Assembly (NCBI GenBank): GCA_949482135.1
Contig: CASYFC010000004.1
Coordinates: 62,001 to 126,000 of the forward strand
Direction of reading: 5' to 3'
Origin: an uncultured Clostridia bacterium
Lineage (GTDB): Bacteria > Bacillota > Clostridia > TANB77 > CAG-508
Length of the DNA stretch: 64,000 bases
Shown: one piece after another, positions 25,366 through 37,200 of the stretch
Layout: each line of letters begins with the position of its first letter
Numbering within the stretch: the stretch's first letter is position 1
Translations under genes and position numbers: made by a program
Notes under the pieces: generated by a model
The model's database searches: none
Told to the model about the DNA's origin: nothing
Seen by the model: the letters and a program-made list of their open reading frames with translations, nothing else

Positions 25366-28300
25366 CTATTTATAACGTTTCTTCTTGATTTTTACTATTG
25401 TAATTTTTGTTATAATTAGTATTGTAACTACTACGGCAATTGCTATTACAGCAATTTGGGCAACATCTTTTGTTGTATCTATTGCTTCAAATATTACCTT
25501 TCTATTTCTCATTAAACCAGTTGGTGGTGTTAATGTAATTGTTTCTGTAGAAGATGTATCTGTCTCTAGAGCTGCTGTTACATATTCGATACTTCCAAAT
25601 TTATCATATGGATCATCATTTGGTGTATTTTCTTCATTTTGTTTTAGAACTTCATGAATATCCACATTACCTATAGTTGTATCAAAATTTGTTCTTCTAC
25701 CTGTTAATACTGTGAATTGAGACACCTCTGCTATATTTTCATATACCATATCATTTGTATCATTTTCTGTTGCTAATAATTTTGATACTGGCAAGTATAT
25801 TGTTGCAAGTGAATTTTCTTCACTTATAACACTTGGTTTTAAGAATTTTGAGAATAGATTGTTATTATTTCCATCATCACTGTCAGAAGCTTTATCTGAT
25901 ACTGTCATAACTAATGATTTATACTTAATACCTTGTATATCTGTTAGCATATCTGCCGCCATTTGTTCTGCTTTAAAAATTGGATTTGTATTTTCTGTAG
26001 ATGAGTCCTCAATTGATTCCAACAATTTATTTATAGCTCCCCATGGACTATTCAATTTAAACAAATATCTTGATAAGTTTGTTGCAGGTAATGTTGATCT
26101 ATTTGACCAGTTTTGATTTGCAATACCAAATTGTTCAATAACACCTTCATGTAAAATACTGCTTAAATCACTACCATCTTCAGAATCTGGTTTTTTACCA
26201 ACTTCTGTAAATTTAACATCATTTGATTGAGTTACTTGTTCAAATTCAAGATTTGTATCAACATAGTCGATAATTACATCAAATTTTAGTTCTGAGATTA
26301 CATCTAAATCGTTTGGATCTTCTCCTATGTAATATGTATAACCTACATATTTACCAAAGTATCCATCTGTACCATCACTATCATTTATGTTATTTATTTC
26401 ATCTAATATCATAGTTTTTGGTCTATTTCTATAAACAACTTTCTCATCATCTTCTTTATATACATCAAATTTAACTATATTTCTAGCGAAATTGTTTGCT
26501 GTATATTCTTTTCCTTCAACATCCTTACCAGATGTATCTAATGTTAAAATAGTGTTTAATGAATTTACTGTAGGATAAGTTGATTTTAAAGTATTTGTAT
26601 CACTATTAGCAAAGAATCTTATATTATTTAGTTGTTTTGATACTCTATCAACTTCACTATTGTTTTCTGCTACGAATTTATATGTTAATATAACTCTACA
26701 ACCTTGTAATATATCGTTATCTACTGCTACATATATAAATCCTTGTCTTTGTTCTTCATATACATCTATTATTCCTTTTAGTAATGGATCTACATCATAT
26801 GTATTTGATACTATTTGTACATTTTCTGCACCTTTTGAATTTTCAGCATCTATATAGTGAATTACTTCTCCATTTTCTTCTTTTGATTTCATTTTCAAGT
26901 CAACGAGTATTTCATTATTTGATGTAACTAATTGAATTGTATCGATTTCTTTTGTTAAGCTTATATTTGTTTCTGGTCTATATTCAATTCCCATATCGAT
27001 ATTTTCAATCTTATACTTTCTTTCTGTTATAATTTTATTTACAATTGTATCTAAATCATTATAGTAGTAATCTTTTCCACCAGATAATTTTGTATAATAA
27101 TTTTCAGTTGTTGTTTGCTCGTAAGTTAGCTTTTCAGGTTTTACTAAGAATTCTACTGTTTCGGCTTCCATATAAGTATTATCTGTTAATTCATCTAAGT
27201 ATTCTTCTTTTTGACTCTTATATTGATCCTCTTCAAAGTATTTATAGTAGTTAATTCTCAAACCTTTATCTGATTGATCACCTTCTAATCTTGTTTCTGC
27301 AAGTCCAGTACTATTTGCTAGTCCTTTTAGAACTTCGGCTTTTTCATTAATCATTATTTCTGAATAATTATTAACATCAAGTCTTCTAATTTCATCATCT
27401 CTAGCATCTGATAAGTCTGGTCTTTCTAGAGCAGTCATAACAACATCATTATCACTTAATTCTCCTGTTTTAGAATTATGTCTTGCTGCATATTTATCTA
27501 TTGTACTTTCTGAAACTGGCACTTTTGCAACTCCTTCTGATTCCTCAGCAACATATTTATCAAGATCATATGCATATTTAGTAGTTTTATAATCCTGACC
27601 ATTAAATATTTGCATATCTGTTCTTGCATAATCTACTGCATTTTCTTTAGGAATACCAGAAGTTTCTGCATAAGTTATTTCTGCATTAGTTAAATCTTTT
27701 ATTGTATCGCCATAAGTAAATCTTACTATATATTTACCTGGAATAAATCCATTTATTGTATATAGACCTTCTGCATTTGTTCTTATATGTTGTGCTTGTT
27801 GCCATGTAACATTTCCAAGAATTTCTTCATAATAATGAGATTTTCCTGTTCCTGTTACTAAAGAAGGTATTTCAACAATCTCTATAAGTTCTACTTTTGC
27901 ATTTCTTACATTAAAGTCATATTTTTCTTTTGTTTTATCTTCAACATTCTTCGTAAATTCATTTATATAATTTGTTGGAACGTTATCATTATCTAACGCT
28001 TTTTCTTTTTTCTCTTTAGGATTTTCCTTATCTCCATCAAAGATACCATCTCCACTATATTGAGAATTTAATAGCTCTGCCGCATCTGCTTCTGTTCTTG
28101 CATCATCCCAAACCATACCACTAAGTTCTCTTAACATCTTGTACTCTTGTATATTTAATTCAGAATGCTTTTCTTTAGCTTGTTCTTTTGTCCATTCTGT
28201 ACCATCAGCTGTTAATTCAATACCTGTTTTATAAGTTGTATCTTCATAGTATGGATCCCAATTATCTGCTGATGTATATTTTCCAGCCTTATCGGCTTTA

Positions 28301-31300
28301 GCTTGTTCTACTGTAGCTTTTCTATTTGCAGAATCAACATTATCTTTTAATTTATCTACTAATTCATCATTTGTATTTCCAATATTACCTGCATTTGAAT
28401 CCATATCTACTATCGAAGCTGGTTTTTCACCATTTTCATCGTCATACCATATTGAATATAGATTTATTTGTGCAATATTTTCAAGACCTCTCTCTGTTTT
28501 AGCATCTTTTTCTATAACGTGATCTTTAAGTTTTAATGCTCTATGAAGATTAAATGTACTTTCATAACTTGTACTTATAGTTGTTAAAACATTTCCGTCT
28601 TTATCAACAAAAGAATCTGTTGTTGTAGTTTTTGTATCTTCATAATCAGCATTTTCATTTTTTACTTCAAGGCTATCTTTATCTAATACATATTTTACAT
28701 AAATGTCTATATTTTCTCCTTCTGCAATGTCTAAATCTGAATCATTTTCCATTCCTGAAATATATAATGTGTTATATCCATCAGCCGTGAAATTATTTGA
28801 ATTCTCTTTCTCAGAGTTTCCACCTTCACCTAGCATAGATTCATTTTTTAATGTTAATTCAACTTTCTTATATCTAGTTTCACTTCCAGCAGCAGTTGAA
28901 TCCGCCTTTACAAATATTGGTTTTTTGTAAACATTTCCACTATCATCAGCATAAGCTTTTGAGAATACTCCATCTCCAATTATATAATCTCCACCATCAT
29001 CTTGTTTGAAATACCAAGCTTCTGCAACTTTGATTGTAGCATCTTCTAAGTATCCTTGATTATTAGTTAATTTAACATTTATTTTATCTTCTGGAGTATT
29101 ATATTTTATAAAGTTTGAATCATATAAATCTACGATTTCACTAATCTTAGCTTTTAATTTTGTATCTTTCATTTTGTCTTTAGGAAGAGTCTCATCGTCA
29201 TTTATAGATTTATTGGCAACAGTTAGTCTATATGTTACTTCAACATTTAATTCACTTTCACCATATATACCTTTATATGCTTTTACGGCATTTGCTTTAT
29301 ATTGTTCTACTCTCATCTTATAGTCAGATTCATATAAATCTAATCCATAAGGTGTTTTTATAATAAAGTCGTTTAAGTATAAGCTATTTTCTTTGTCGCC
29401 TTCAGCTGAACTCATTTCTCCATTTATGCTATTATTTTTATTGTAGAAATATTCCATTTGTTCACCATTTACAGTTGTTTTTACACTATAAACATCTTTA
29501 CTTAAACTAATATCTACATCTTCTCTTAGTTCTAGTCCTAAGTTAATATCTTTTAAGTATTCAGTTTCTGGTGTTTCATTATTATCTTTTGAACTATCAA
29601 AACTAAATAACCATAATAAATTTGTATTATCTTTTATATTAGCTGTTGATTTTATACAAGGTGCTGGATTCCAATCTTTATGACTTGAATCATATTTTCC
29701 TTGTATTGTATCTGCTTTGATAAATGATCTTGCTGTTATTGTTCTTGAAGGATCTTCAATTAATTGTGATGTATGATCTGTTTTATCAAATGCTAAACTT
29801 ACAGCATTTGTTTTATTTACATCATAAGCTTTATCATATGTAATATATTCATATTTTTTATTGAATTCTTCTCTAACATCTGTAAACTCAAGTGCATTTG
29901 AATCACCTGGAGTTTTATATGGATCTTTAGTTTCACCATAATTATTTACAGTTGGATCTTTTTCTAAATTATCCATTCCTGAGTAGAATTCTGTACTCTT
30001 AAATACTACACCATCATATTCAAATTCTATATAGTAATCAATAGGTACACTATTTTTTTGATAATTACCATTATCATCTTTATTTGTAGCTTTTTCAACA
30101 CGTTGATAATAATCCCAACTCAAGTTTTGTCCTAATTTATAAGTATCTGATGTTGGTAATCCATCTGCATAGTTGTAGTCATTTGTACGCCATCCAAATG
30201 CGTTGTCACTACCTCTACCAAATGTATAGAATCCTGTACTATCTGTTTTTGTTGTTCTTATTAATTCTCCATTTTCCCCAACAACTCTATATAATTTTAC
30301 AACAACATCTCTTTTCATTGCATTATCATCTAAGTTGAAATATGCTTTGTCTGAGTCGTTTCTTACTTTATCATCTTTAAGTCCATTTTTATCGAAATCA
30401 ACCCATACCCAGCCACCAATTACTAAATCTTTCATTCTTACGAAATCACTTGATCCATCTTTGTCTTGTGGTGAAATATCTTCATTTCTTCCATCTGGGT
30501 TTTTAATTTCTCTTTCTTCATTATCTGTGTTGTTTATATTTGTTAATGTTGTTAATGTTGCATTGTTTTCTAAATCAAATAAATACATATTACTTTGATC
30601 TATTAAAGCTGTTACTTCATAAATAATAGTTTGTCCTGGATTTACAATTGTTTCATTTCCAACTGTAAACTCATATACATTATAGTATCTTCCATCTTTT
30701 TCTTTATTTGCCTGAACTAAATTTGAAGCAACTGATGTAACATCTTTTACCTTATTTTCTCCATTTGCATCACTATATATAGCTGCAGTGACACCTTTAA
30801 ATGTTAAACCAATTTCCATATGGTCTGTTACTGTTGATGTTCTTACTTGAGTTGCTGGTTTTTTACCAGTCTTTATAGTATTAACAGTTGTTGCTTCCTT
30901 AGCTTCATTTGTAACTGCAATTCTATATACTACAGTTTCTGTCTTTTCTACAGATACTGGGAATTCTTTCTTGTAGTTTTCTTTTGCATCTACAACTTTT
31001 ACAGTATCTATCATTCCATGTTTATCTGTTACTGTTGATGTTCCTGGAGCTTCGTTTCTTCTTGATTTGATTAATTCTGCTGGGGAGTTTCCATCACCAT
31101 TAGTAACATATCCACCTTGTGAATATCTTTCTGTTTCATTTTTGTGTTGCATTTTTTCATCATATTTATAAACATATTTATCTGTAAATGTGTTATAGTT
31201 ATTTAATATATACCAATCACTAGTTTTTAGATTTGTTGAATGATTTTTTATTACGCAGAATTTATCATCTACTCTTCCACTTGGTCCTTTATTAATATTT

Positions 31301-34191
31301 CTCATTTCTTCATCAGGATCAAATTCAACTCTATTTTCTTCAATAGATCCTTTTTCATGTTGTTCAACTTTTAATGTTACTGTAACAGTTCTTGTTTGTC
31401 CTGCTGGAACCATTAAATCTGTAATTTTAAATTCTCCACCATTTTCACTCTCTGTAGCATCTATTGAAATAGTATGTTCATTTGCTCCTGCGGCACTAGA
31501 TGTTGATAGTATTGGTGCTGGCGCATCTTCTACTTTTACATCTAATTCAGAATATTTAAAAGGTAATTTATCTTTTAAGTTTACATATACCTTATCTGGT
31601 TGCCAATATGGCTCATCATCTCTACTTGGTATATCAAAGTCTGTTCCTGTATTATCTGTTGTGTTATATACAACAATTTTATATGTAACAATATCTCCAT
31701 ATTCTACATATACAGGATTATTCTTTTTAATATTTTCAGCCTCTGTTCCTAAAGTTTTTCTATTTCTTTCTTCAGAATCATGTATAACTGATGTATCTAG
31801 TCCATCTGCAACGCTTCCTAAATCTACATCTTCATTATGTTTTACGTCATAAATAAATTTTTCTATACTTACATTATATTCTTTGATTACATATGTGTCT
31901 GCATCTTTTTCTTTTAAGTCTGTAGTTACATCTCTGTCTCCATCTTTTCTTGTATTTACAACACTTCCATATTGATGTGGTCCGTGAGTAGCATTATCTC
32001 CCCATGTATCATATTGCATATGAGGATCAGTATCATTTTTAGTAATAAATTCAATTATATTCGTATACTTTCCACTATCTTTTATTGGTCGTACTTTTAT
32101 TTCATATATATTCTTATCATGTCCTTCTACTGTAATCCACTCACTCAGCTTGATACAATCTGGCATTTCTTCCAAAGTACAATCCACCAGATTTGCATAC
32201 AGTGGTTCACAATTTTCAGGTAGGAGATCTTTTACTTTTACCCTTGTTGGGAATCTTGAATCATTTACTAATTCAATTTTATATGTTACTAAATCTCCTC
32301 TTTCAACTGGAACTGGATCATTATATTTTTCATCCATTGTCATTTCTCTTCTGTCTTCACCTAAATCCCAAAGATTAATATCTTCACCTACGTGGTCTAC
32401 TTTAGTTATATATTTATATATTGACATTTGAGTCTTCATTGGAACATGTACACGTACTTTGTATTCAATTTGTTCAGTTACTAATAATCCAGAACCTGCA
32501 AAACCGTCCTGTGCATAATCACCATCATCTTTAGGTTTATTCCAATAAAATTCATGACAAGCACCATGAGCATGACCACACATATATGTATAACCTGATG
32601 CTGGAGATACTCCAGCAGTTGGTGCATCACCTTGATGTGTTTCTCTATGAAATGTTCCTTTATGATGAACTTTGTGAGTTCCCGGGCACGTACGATTATC
32701 TGCTGGTCCTTGGCAACCACCACAACTTCCATCATATGTATTCCAACAACCTGTATACCATGTATGTGTACATACACCTTTATACGGATCACTTGTTGAA
32801 CCTGGTCTTTTACTTAAACCACATTCGCTACAACAACCACTTCCTAAAGAGTTTTTACATGAATATCCGCAAGTAGATTGCTCTGTATAACTAAATCCAT
32901 TAAAGTTTATTGCCTTTTGTTGTCCATCATACCATGTCCCCGCACCACAAGAATGAACTCTTTGATATGTAAATATTATATCTAATAGTTCATCATACCC
33001 TTGGATATCAGCATCATTTAGGGTAATATTATATGTATCCTCTGGATCAGGAATCTGAGAATCGTCTAATTTTATTCTTTTTATATCTCCTGCTTCATTT
33101 GTAACAACTGCATCTATTTGTATAATTGTTCCTCTTAAATCAGAATCTGAACCACTACCATTATTTGCAGCAGTATTAATAATTTCTTGAAGATTTACAT
33201 CATTTTCTTCACCAATATCAATTTCAGTATCTGCTAAATCATCTTCGTCACCATCTTTTATTGATATTTTACCACCAACACTATATAAATAATTTTCAGC
33301 TCTTACATAATTACTCATATCAAATGGTCCAACTGTATAAGTACTTCCAGATATTGTTGTTCCAACATTATCTGCTGGTTTTGTATCTACATCAGGTTCT
33401 TCTGAATCTTTATGATATAATTGAAAGGCAACTGCAGCACTTCTATAACCACTAGAACTCAATTGTCCTAGCCAGTCCCAAACAGCATGTTGTCTAGGAT
33501 CTGATGCATATGAAGTAGTTCTTCCTCTGTAACAAGCTAATATAAATGCCATTCCACCATCTTCAATTGGACTACCACCATTTTTTGTTCTTATTACAGT
33601 TGATGCATCTGGTTTACCCTCTGGTGGTTCTTCACAATCAAATTGTAAATCATGTGGTATATATACCCAGTTAGTATATACTGTATTAACAGGATTGGTT
33701 TCTGTATCTTTTTCTCTATGACCATTATAAGGCTCTTTCAAGTTCATTATTGTCTTTCCATTTTCATCAAGATAAACATCTGCACTAGTATCTATATCAC
33801 CTTTTGGATCACTTGTTGAAGCTCCTGCTGGAACTTTATGTTTTGTTATTATATGTGAATCATGATAATCATCACTACTTTTTCCTAAAACTGTTGGTCT
33901 ACCTGAATTTGCATATGGAGTACCATGCTGAGCACAGAAAAAGTCTGCACTACTATCAAAAACAGCTCTATTTATTGGAAATGTTGTAATTTTTTGATAT
34001 GCTGGTGCTCTATATACATATGGTTTTATTATTGTTTTTTGAATAACACCAAGTCCAGCTTCAGTAGGAGCTTCTAATACATTTGCACCAAAACTCGTAG
34101 TTTCTGCAAAAGCTACTAATCCATATCCTATTAGCACTATCATCATTACTGCAATTATTGAAATTACAATATATTTTACCTTTTTATTCAT
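25366..34191 (-). CDS. Giant surface adhesin A2: thioester-like domain, Cys/His-rich module, DUF11/SdrD-B-like domains, C-terminal anchor
   Basis: A 2941-residue exported protein, paralogous to the 2695-residue B2. Residues 1-30 look like a signal peptide. Cys86 (FFCAQHG) and Gln234 (RQHAVWDW) fit the two blocks of a class I thioester domain, with the roughly 150-residue spacing seen in known adhesins. Residues about 410-555 form a Cys/His-rich module with 13 Cys and 10 His that B2 lacks. Several DUF11-like domains follow (for example RGDLVTYKIELVND). SdrD-B-like domains come next (GWVWVDFDKNGLKDD; SGMVWDDARTEAD), then a long C-terminal half shared with B2. It ends TLTPPTGL, about 20 residues, a membrane segment and KIKKKRYK. 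The start is the ATG at 34191 after AAGGAGGTGAGTAGA; the GTG three codons upstream overlaps that site. The host-binding role is inferred. Confidence 0.85.
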   Translation of the reverse strand: MNKKVKYIVISIIAVMMIVLIGYGLVAFAETTSFGANVLEAPTEAGLGVIQKTIIKPYVYRAPAYQKITTFPINRAVFDSSADFFCAQHGTPYANSGRPTVLGKSSDDYHDSHIITKHKVPAGASTSDPKGDIDTSADVYLDENGKTIMNLKEPYNGHREKDTETNPVNTVYTNWVYIPHDLQFDCEEPPEGKPDASTVIRTKNGGSPIEDGGMAFILACYRGRTTSYASDPRQHAVWDWLGQLSSSGYRSAAVAFQLYHKDSEEPDVDTKPADNVGTTISGSTYTVGPFDMSNYVRAENYLYSVGGKISIKDGDEDDLADTEIDIGEENDVNLQEIINTAANNGSGSDSDLRGTIIQIDAVVTNEAGDIKRIKLDDSQIPDPEDTYNITLNDADIQGYDELLDIIFTYQRVHSCGAGTWYDGQQKAINFNGFSYTEQSTCGYSCKNSLGSGCCSECGLSKRPGSTSDPYKGVCTHTWYTGCWNTYDGSCGGCQGPADNRTCPGTHKVHHKGTFHRETHQGDAPTAGVSPASGYTYMCGHAHGACHEFYWNKPKDDGDYAQDGFAGSGLLVTEQIEYKVRVHVPMKTQMSIYKYITKVDHVGEDINLWDLGEDRREMTMDEKYNDPVPVERGDLVTYKIELVNDSRFPTRVKVKDLLPENCEPLYANLVDCTLEEMPDCIKLSEWITVEGHDKNIYEIKVRPIKDSGKYTNIIEFITKNDTDPHMQYDTWGDNATHGPHQYGSVVNTRKDGDRDVTTDLKEKDADTYVIKEYNVSIEKFIYDVKHNEDVDLGSVADGLDTSVIHDSEERNRKTLGTEAENIKKNNPVYVEYGDIVTYKIVVYNTTDNTGTDFDIPSRDDEPYWQPDKVYVNLKDKLPFKYSELDVKVEDAPAPILSTSSAAGANEHTISIDATESENGGEFKITDLMVPAGQTRTVTVTLKVEQHEKGSIEENRVEFDPDEEMRNINKGPSGRVDDKFCVIKNHSTNLKTSDWYILNNYNTFTDKYVYKYDEKMQHKNETERYSQGGYVTNGDGNSPAELIKSRRNEAPGTSTVTDKHGMIDTVKVVDAKENYKKEFPVSVEKTETVVYRIAVTNEAKEATTVNTIKTGKKPATQVRTSTVTDHMEIGLTFKGVTAAIYSDANGENKVKDVTSVASNLVQANKEKDGRYYNVYEFTVGNETIVNPGQTIIYEVTALIDQSNMYLFDLENNATLTTLTNINNTDNEEREIKNPDGRNEDISPQDKDGSSDFVRMKDLVIGGWVWVDFDKNGLKDDKVRNDSDKAYFNLDDNAMKRDVVVKLYRVVGENGELIRTTKTDSTGFYTFGRGSDNAFGWRTNDYNYADGLPTSDTYKLGQNLSWDYYQRVEKATNKDDNGNYQKNSVPIDYYIEFEYDGVVFKSTEFYSGMDNLEKDPTVNNYGETKDPYKTPGDSNALEFTDVREEFNKKYEYITYDKAYDVNKTNAVSLAFDKTDHTSQLIEDPSRTITARSFIKADTIQGKYDSSHKDWNPAPCIKSTANIKDNTNLLWLFSFDSSKDNNETPETEYLKDINLGLELREDVDISLSKDVYSVKTTVNGEQMEYFYNKNNSINGEMSSAEGDKENSLYLNDFIIKTPYGLDLYESDYKMRVEQYKANAVKAYKGIYGESELNVEVTYRLTVANKSINDDETLPKDKMKDTKLKAKISEIVDLYDSNFIKYNTPEDKINVKLTNNQGYLEDATIKVAEAWYFKQDDGGDYIIGDGVFSKAYADDSGNVYKKPIFVKADSTAAGSETRYKKVELTLKNESMLGEGGNSEKENSNNFTADGYNTLYISGMENDSDLDIAEGENIDIYVKYVLDKDSLEVKNENADYEDTKTTTTDSFVDKDGNVLTTISTSYESTFNLHRALKLKDHVIEKDAKTERGLENIAQINLYSIWYDDENGEKPASIVDMDSNAGNIGNTNDELVDKLKDNVDSANRKATVEQAKADKAGKYTSADNWDPYYEDTTYKTGIELTADGTEWTKEQAKEKHSELNIQEYKMLRELSGMVWDDARTEADAAELLNSQYSGDGIFDGDKENPKEKKEKALDNDNVPTNYINEFTKNVEDKTKEKYDFNVRNAKVELIEIVEIPSLVTGTGKSHYYEEILGNVTWQQAQHIRTNAEGLYTINGFIPGKYIVRFTYGDTIKDLTNAEITYAETSGIPKENAVDYARTDMQIFNGQDYKTTKYAYDLDKYVAEESEGVAKVPVSESTIDKYAARHNSKTGELSDNDVVMTALERPDLSDARDDEIRRLDVNNYSEIMINEKAEVLKGLANSTGLAETRLEGDQSDKGLRINYYKYFEEDQYKSQKEEYLDELTDNTYMEAETVEFLVKPEKLTYEQTTTENYYTKLSGGKDYYYNDLDTIVNKIITERKYKIENIDMGIEYRPETNISLTKEIDTIQLVTSNNEILVDLKMKSKEENGEVIHYIDAENSKGAENVQIVSNTYDVDPLLKGIIDVYEEQRQGFIYVAVDNDILQGCRVILTYKFVAENNSEVDRVSKQLNNIRFFANSDTNTLKSTYPTVNSLNTILTLDTSGKDVEGKEYTANNFARNIVKFDVYKEDDEKVVYRNRPKTMILDEINNINDSDGTDGYFGKYVGYTYYIGEDPNDLDVISELKFDVIIDYVDTNLEFEQVTQSNDVKFTEVGKKPDSEDGSDLSSILHEGVIEQFGIANQNWSNRSTLPATNLSRYLFKLNSPWGAINKLLESIEDSSTENTNPIFKAEQMAADMLTDIQGIKYKSLVMTVSDKASDSDDGNNNNLFSKFLKPSVISEENSLATIYLPVSKLLATENDTNDMVYENIAEVSQFTVLTGRRTNFDTTIGNVDIHEVLKQNEENTPNDDPYDKFGSIEYVTAALETDTSSTETITLTPPTGLMRNRKVIFEAIDTTKDVAQIAVIAIAVVVTILIITKITIVKIKKKRYK
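32520..32965 (-). other. Cys/His-rich module within surface adhesin A2
   Basis: This segment encodes residues of about 410-555. It contains 13 Cys, including TCGYSCKN, GCCSECGL and GSCGGC, and 10 His, including THKVHHKGTFHRETH and CGHAHGACHEF. The rest of the giant proteins have very few Cys. The pattern suggests a disulfide-knotted or metal-binding insert, but I recognise no named domain. Confidence 0.6.
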
Positions 34192-34204
34192 TCTACTCAC
34201 CTCC

Positions 34205-37200
34205 TTACTTATAATTTTTCTTAATTTTTATTTTCTTTTTATTTTTGTTTTTATATGTTATAAATTTTGAAAAATCTATACTTTTTATTTTTTGTCTATT
34301 TAAATAAAGAGCAAGTACTATAATTGTCATTACTGATATAAATCCTATTATTTGAACTGTATATCCTGTTGAAATTAATATAAATGTATTTTGAACACTA
34401 GTATTATTATTACTTTGTTCTTTTTCATCATATTGATTATATGATTTTAGTAAAGCTATTTTATTTGAATAAACACCTACATTATCTGGATTCATTGTTT
34501 TACTTAAGTTCAGTTTGAATTCTTTCTTTTCTCCAGATTTTAATAATGTTTGATTTAAATCCTTTGCATAAATATATCCATCATTTCCTTTAAACCAATT
34601 TTCATTTTTACTTTGGTCAAATTCGATATCTTTATCTATATAGTCTACTAATTGTTCTGCATAACCTTCTATATTTCCAATATTTTCAATAGCTACTGTA
34701 TATTCTAAGTTTACTTTTGCTCCATTTATTTTCTTTGAATGTATTTCAACCTTTGCAACCTCTAAATTATCATATTCATAAACTTCTGTATTTCCTTTTG
34801 TTTCAACAGTAATCTTAGAAATATATTTATTTACTACTAAATCAAATATATCTTTATTTTGTAATCCTATATTTATATTGCTAATATTTCCATTATCAAC
34901 AATAATTTCATTTGTTACAGCTGTTATTTCTTCATTAACATTTTCTATAATACTTGAATTTCTATCTTCTGGAATATTAGCTTTTTTATAAGTAGTTGCT
35001 GTATACTTATTATTATCGTAAGATACTGCTACTAAATATTTGCCAGTTTCTATTCCTTCAAATTTATATTTACCATCTTTATTTGTAACTGTAGACTTTA
35101 ACATATTATTATTTGTCGTTAATAAGTATACTTTAACTCCATTAACACCTTTTTCGTCATCTTCTCTACTACCATTTTTATTTAAATCTAACCAAGACAT
35201 ACCTTCTATTGTATAAGTTGGTTTAGGTGTCTCTGTGCTTGGTGTTTGAGTATTATTATTTGGTTTTGCATTATTAGCATTTTCTTCTGCTTTATTCCCT
35301 GAGTTATTATTATTAGAATTTGCATTATTATTTGATTGGTTATTATTATTGTTATTACTATTGTTACTATTGTTACTATTGTTATTATTGTTATTGTTAT
35401 TATTATTATTGTTATTTTTATTTTCTTCTTGTATTTTTTTGTCTTCTTCTTTTAAGTCTTCAATTCTTTGTTCTTCTTTTTCTTCATCTGTTTTTATATT
35501 ATTTAATACTGTAAATTTTATAGGATTTATTGTAATAGCTTCTTGATCTTTATTTCTAACTGTTCTTGTTACTGTAACTTCTCTATCTTCTGTTCCTGGC
35601 ATATTTTTTGCTAATAGTACTGTATCAACAGTTATACTTTCTCCACCATTTATAAGAGGTAAATTAATCATTGTTTTATTATCTTCAGTGCTACTAGACA
35701 ATTTAACTCCATTTGATACAATACTAGATATAAGAATGTTGTCTGGGACTGTTATTTCTAATATTCCATCTGAACATTCTATATTAGCTATATTTTTTAT
35801 TTGTGTTGATATTGTTACTTTTTCAGTTTCATTAATTTTATCTGCAAGATTTACTGTCATATCTGTTGCTTCTAAAGTTGATTTATCAACTGTTTGTGGT
35901 ACTACTGTACTTTTTTCTGTTTGAAGTCCATCTGCTAAAATATCAAAATAACAATCTACTGTTTTAGAAAATTCTTGTATTGTTTTTGTTATTACACAAG
36001 TAGCTAAGTAAACAACATCATCTTTTTTTACATTTCCTATATAGAAATATATTTTTCCTTCATCTTCTTTAAATTCAATATTTCCTTCTTGCTCATTTAT
36101 TGTTCCACTTTTAAAGCTATATATATCTCCAACATTAAACACAGCTACTACGTTTTCTAAATCTTTTTTTGCTGTATTTCTTAAAACTAATTCAAAGTTT
36201 GTAGCCATACCACTTCTTAGACTTCTGTCAAAATCCAATCTTATTTCTGTAGCAAAATTTCCATTTACTAATTCATTTTTTACTTCATTTGTTTCTACTG
36301 GAGTTGCATTTAAAGATGTTGTTATAGTTGCTTTATTAGTTACATATAAACTTGGCATTTCTGTTATATATTCTTTTATTGGCTTTGCTACTGTTATAGT
36401 ATTATCATTGTTAAGTTCTCCATTTTCACCATTATTATCTTGATTATTTTCATTATCTTCATTTGGAACTTCCTCATATTCATATCCAGTAATAATATAA
36501 TATCCATTTTCGTCTTTCTCAGCATATTCTTCTAATGTTGGTTTCATACCTGTTCTTACTGTATAAGACACTTCTTTACTCTCTCCTGGATTTAAAGTAC
36601 CCACAGGAAGTTGAAGATCTTTATTTCCTTCTATTGTGTATCCATAATCACCATATTTTGATGCTTCTTTTTTTGTTAAATTTGTATAAACTGGTGTTTT
36701 ACAATTAACTACTATATCATTTGCAACTACGCTTCCTGGATTTGCTACTTTAATTGTATATTTCATTGGTCTATTTGATAACACTTGTGTACCATCACCA
36801 ATATCTACACTCATAGTTGCTTCAAGTTTTGGACCTTTACCAGTTTCTAAAGAAACCTTATCTGCATTTGATGTTTCATATACAATAGTCTCTTCTTTTA
36901 TATTATTATAATAAGCCCCAAAACTTCCTGTAATTTTAGCTTCATAAGGTAGGCTTTCTGGAATTTCAAAGTCATATGAGTATCTTAAAACACTTCCAGC
37001 TTCTATATCTCCTTCAACAACAATCATATAAGATTTTATTGAAGATAAATCTGTAATTTCTTCTGTCCATCCATTTGATTTATCCTCTAAATTTTTGTTA
37101 GCTGTTGGATTGCTTGAATAATAAATTTTTGCAGTGTTTCCGTTCTGTACTCCTTCTTTAATTTTATCTATTACTTTTGTATCTGTTGTTGTTCCTAAAT

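Noticed and set aside
11464..34191. Classical LPXTG sortase anchors in the giant proteins
   Set aside because: No LPXTG is present at the C-termini; only TPPTGL in the two large proteins, and no sortase gene is in the window.
35305..35425. Phase-variable on/off switch at the poly-Asn tract
   Set aside because: The repeat unit is three bases, so slippage changes length but does not shift the frame.
35305..35425. CRISPR array
   Set aside because: The only dense repeats are trinucleotide and protein-domain repeats; there are no regularly spaced direct repeats with unique spacers and no cas genes.
35349..35546. Plus-strand Leu-rich frames opposite the poly-Asn tract
   Set aside because: They are the mirror of the AAT repeat in the A1 gene, with no ribosome binding site and no sequence character of their own.
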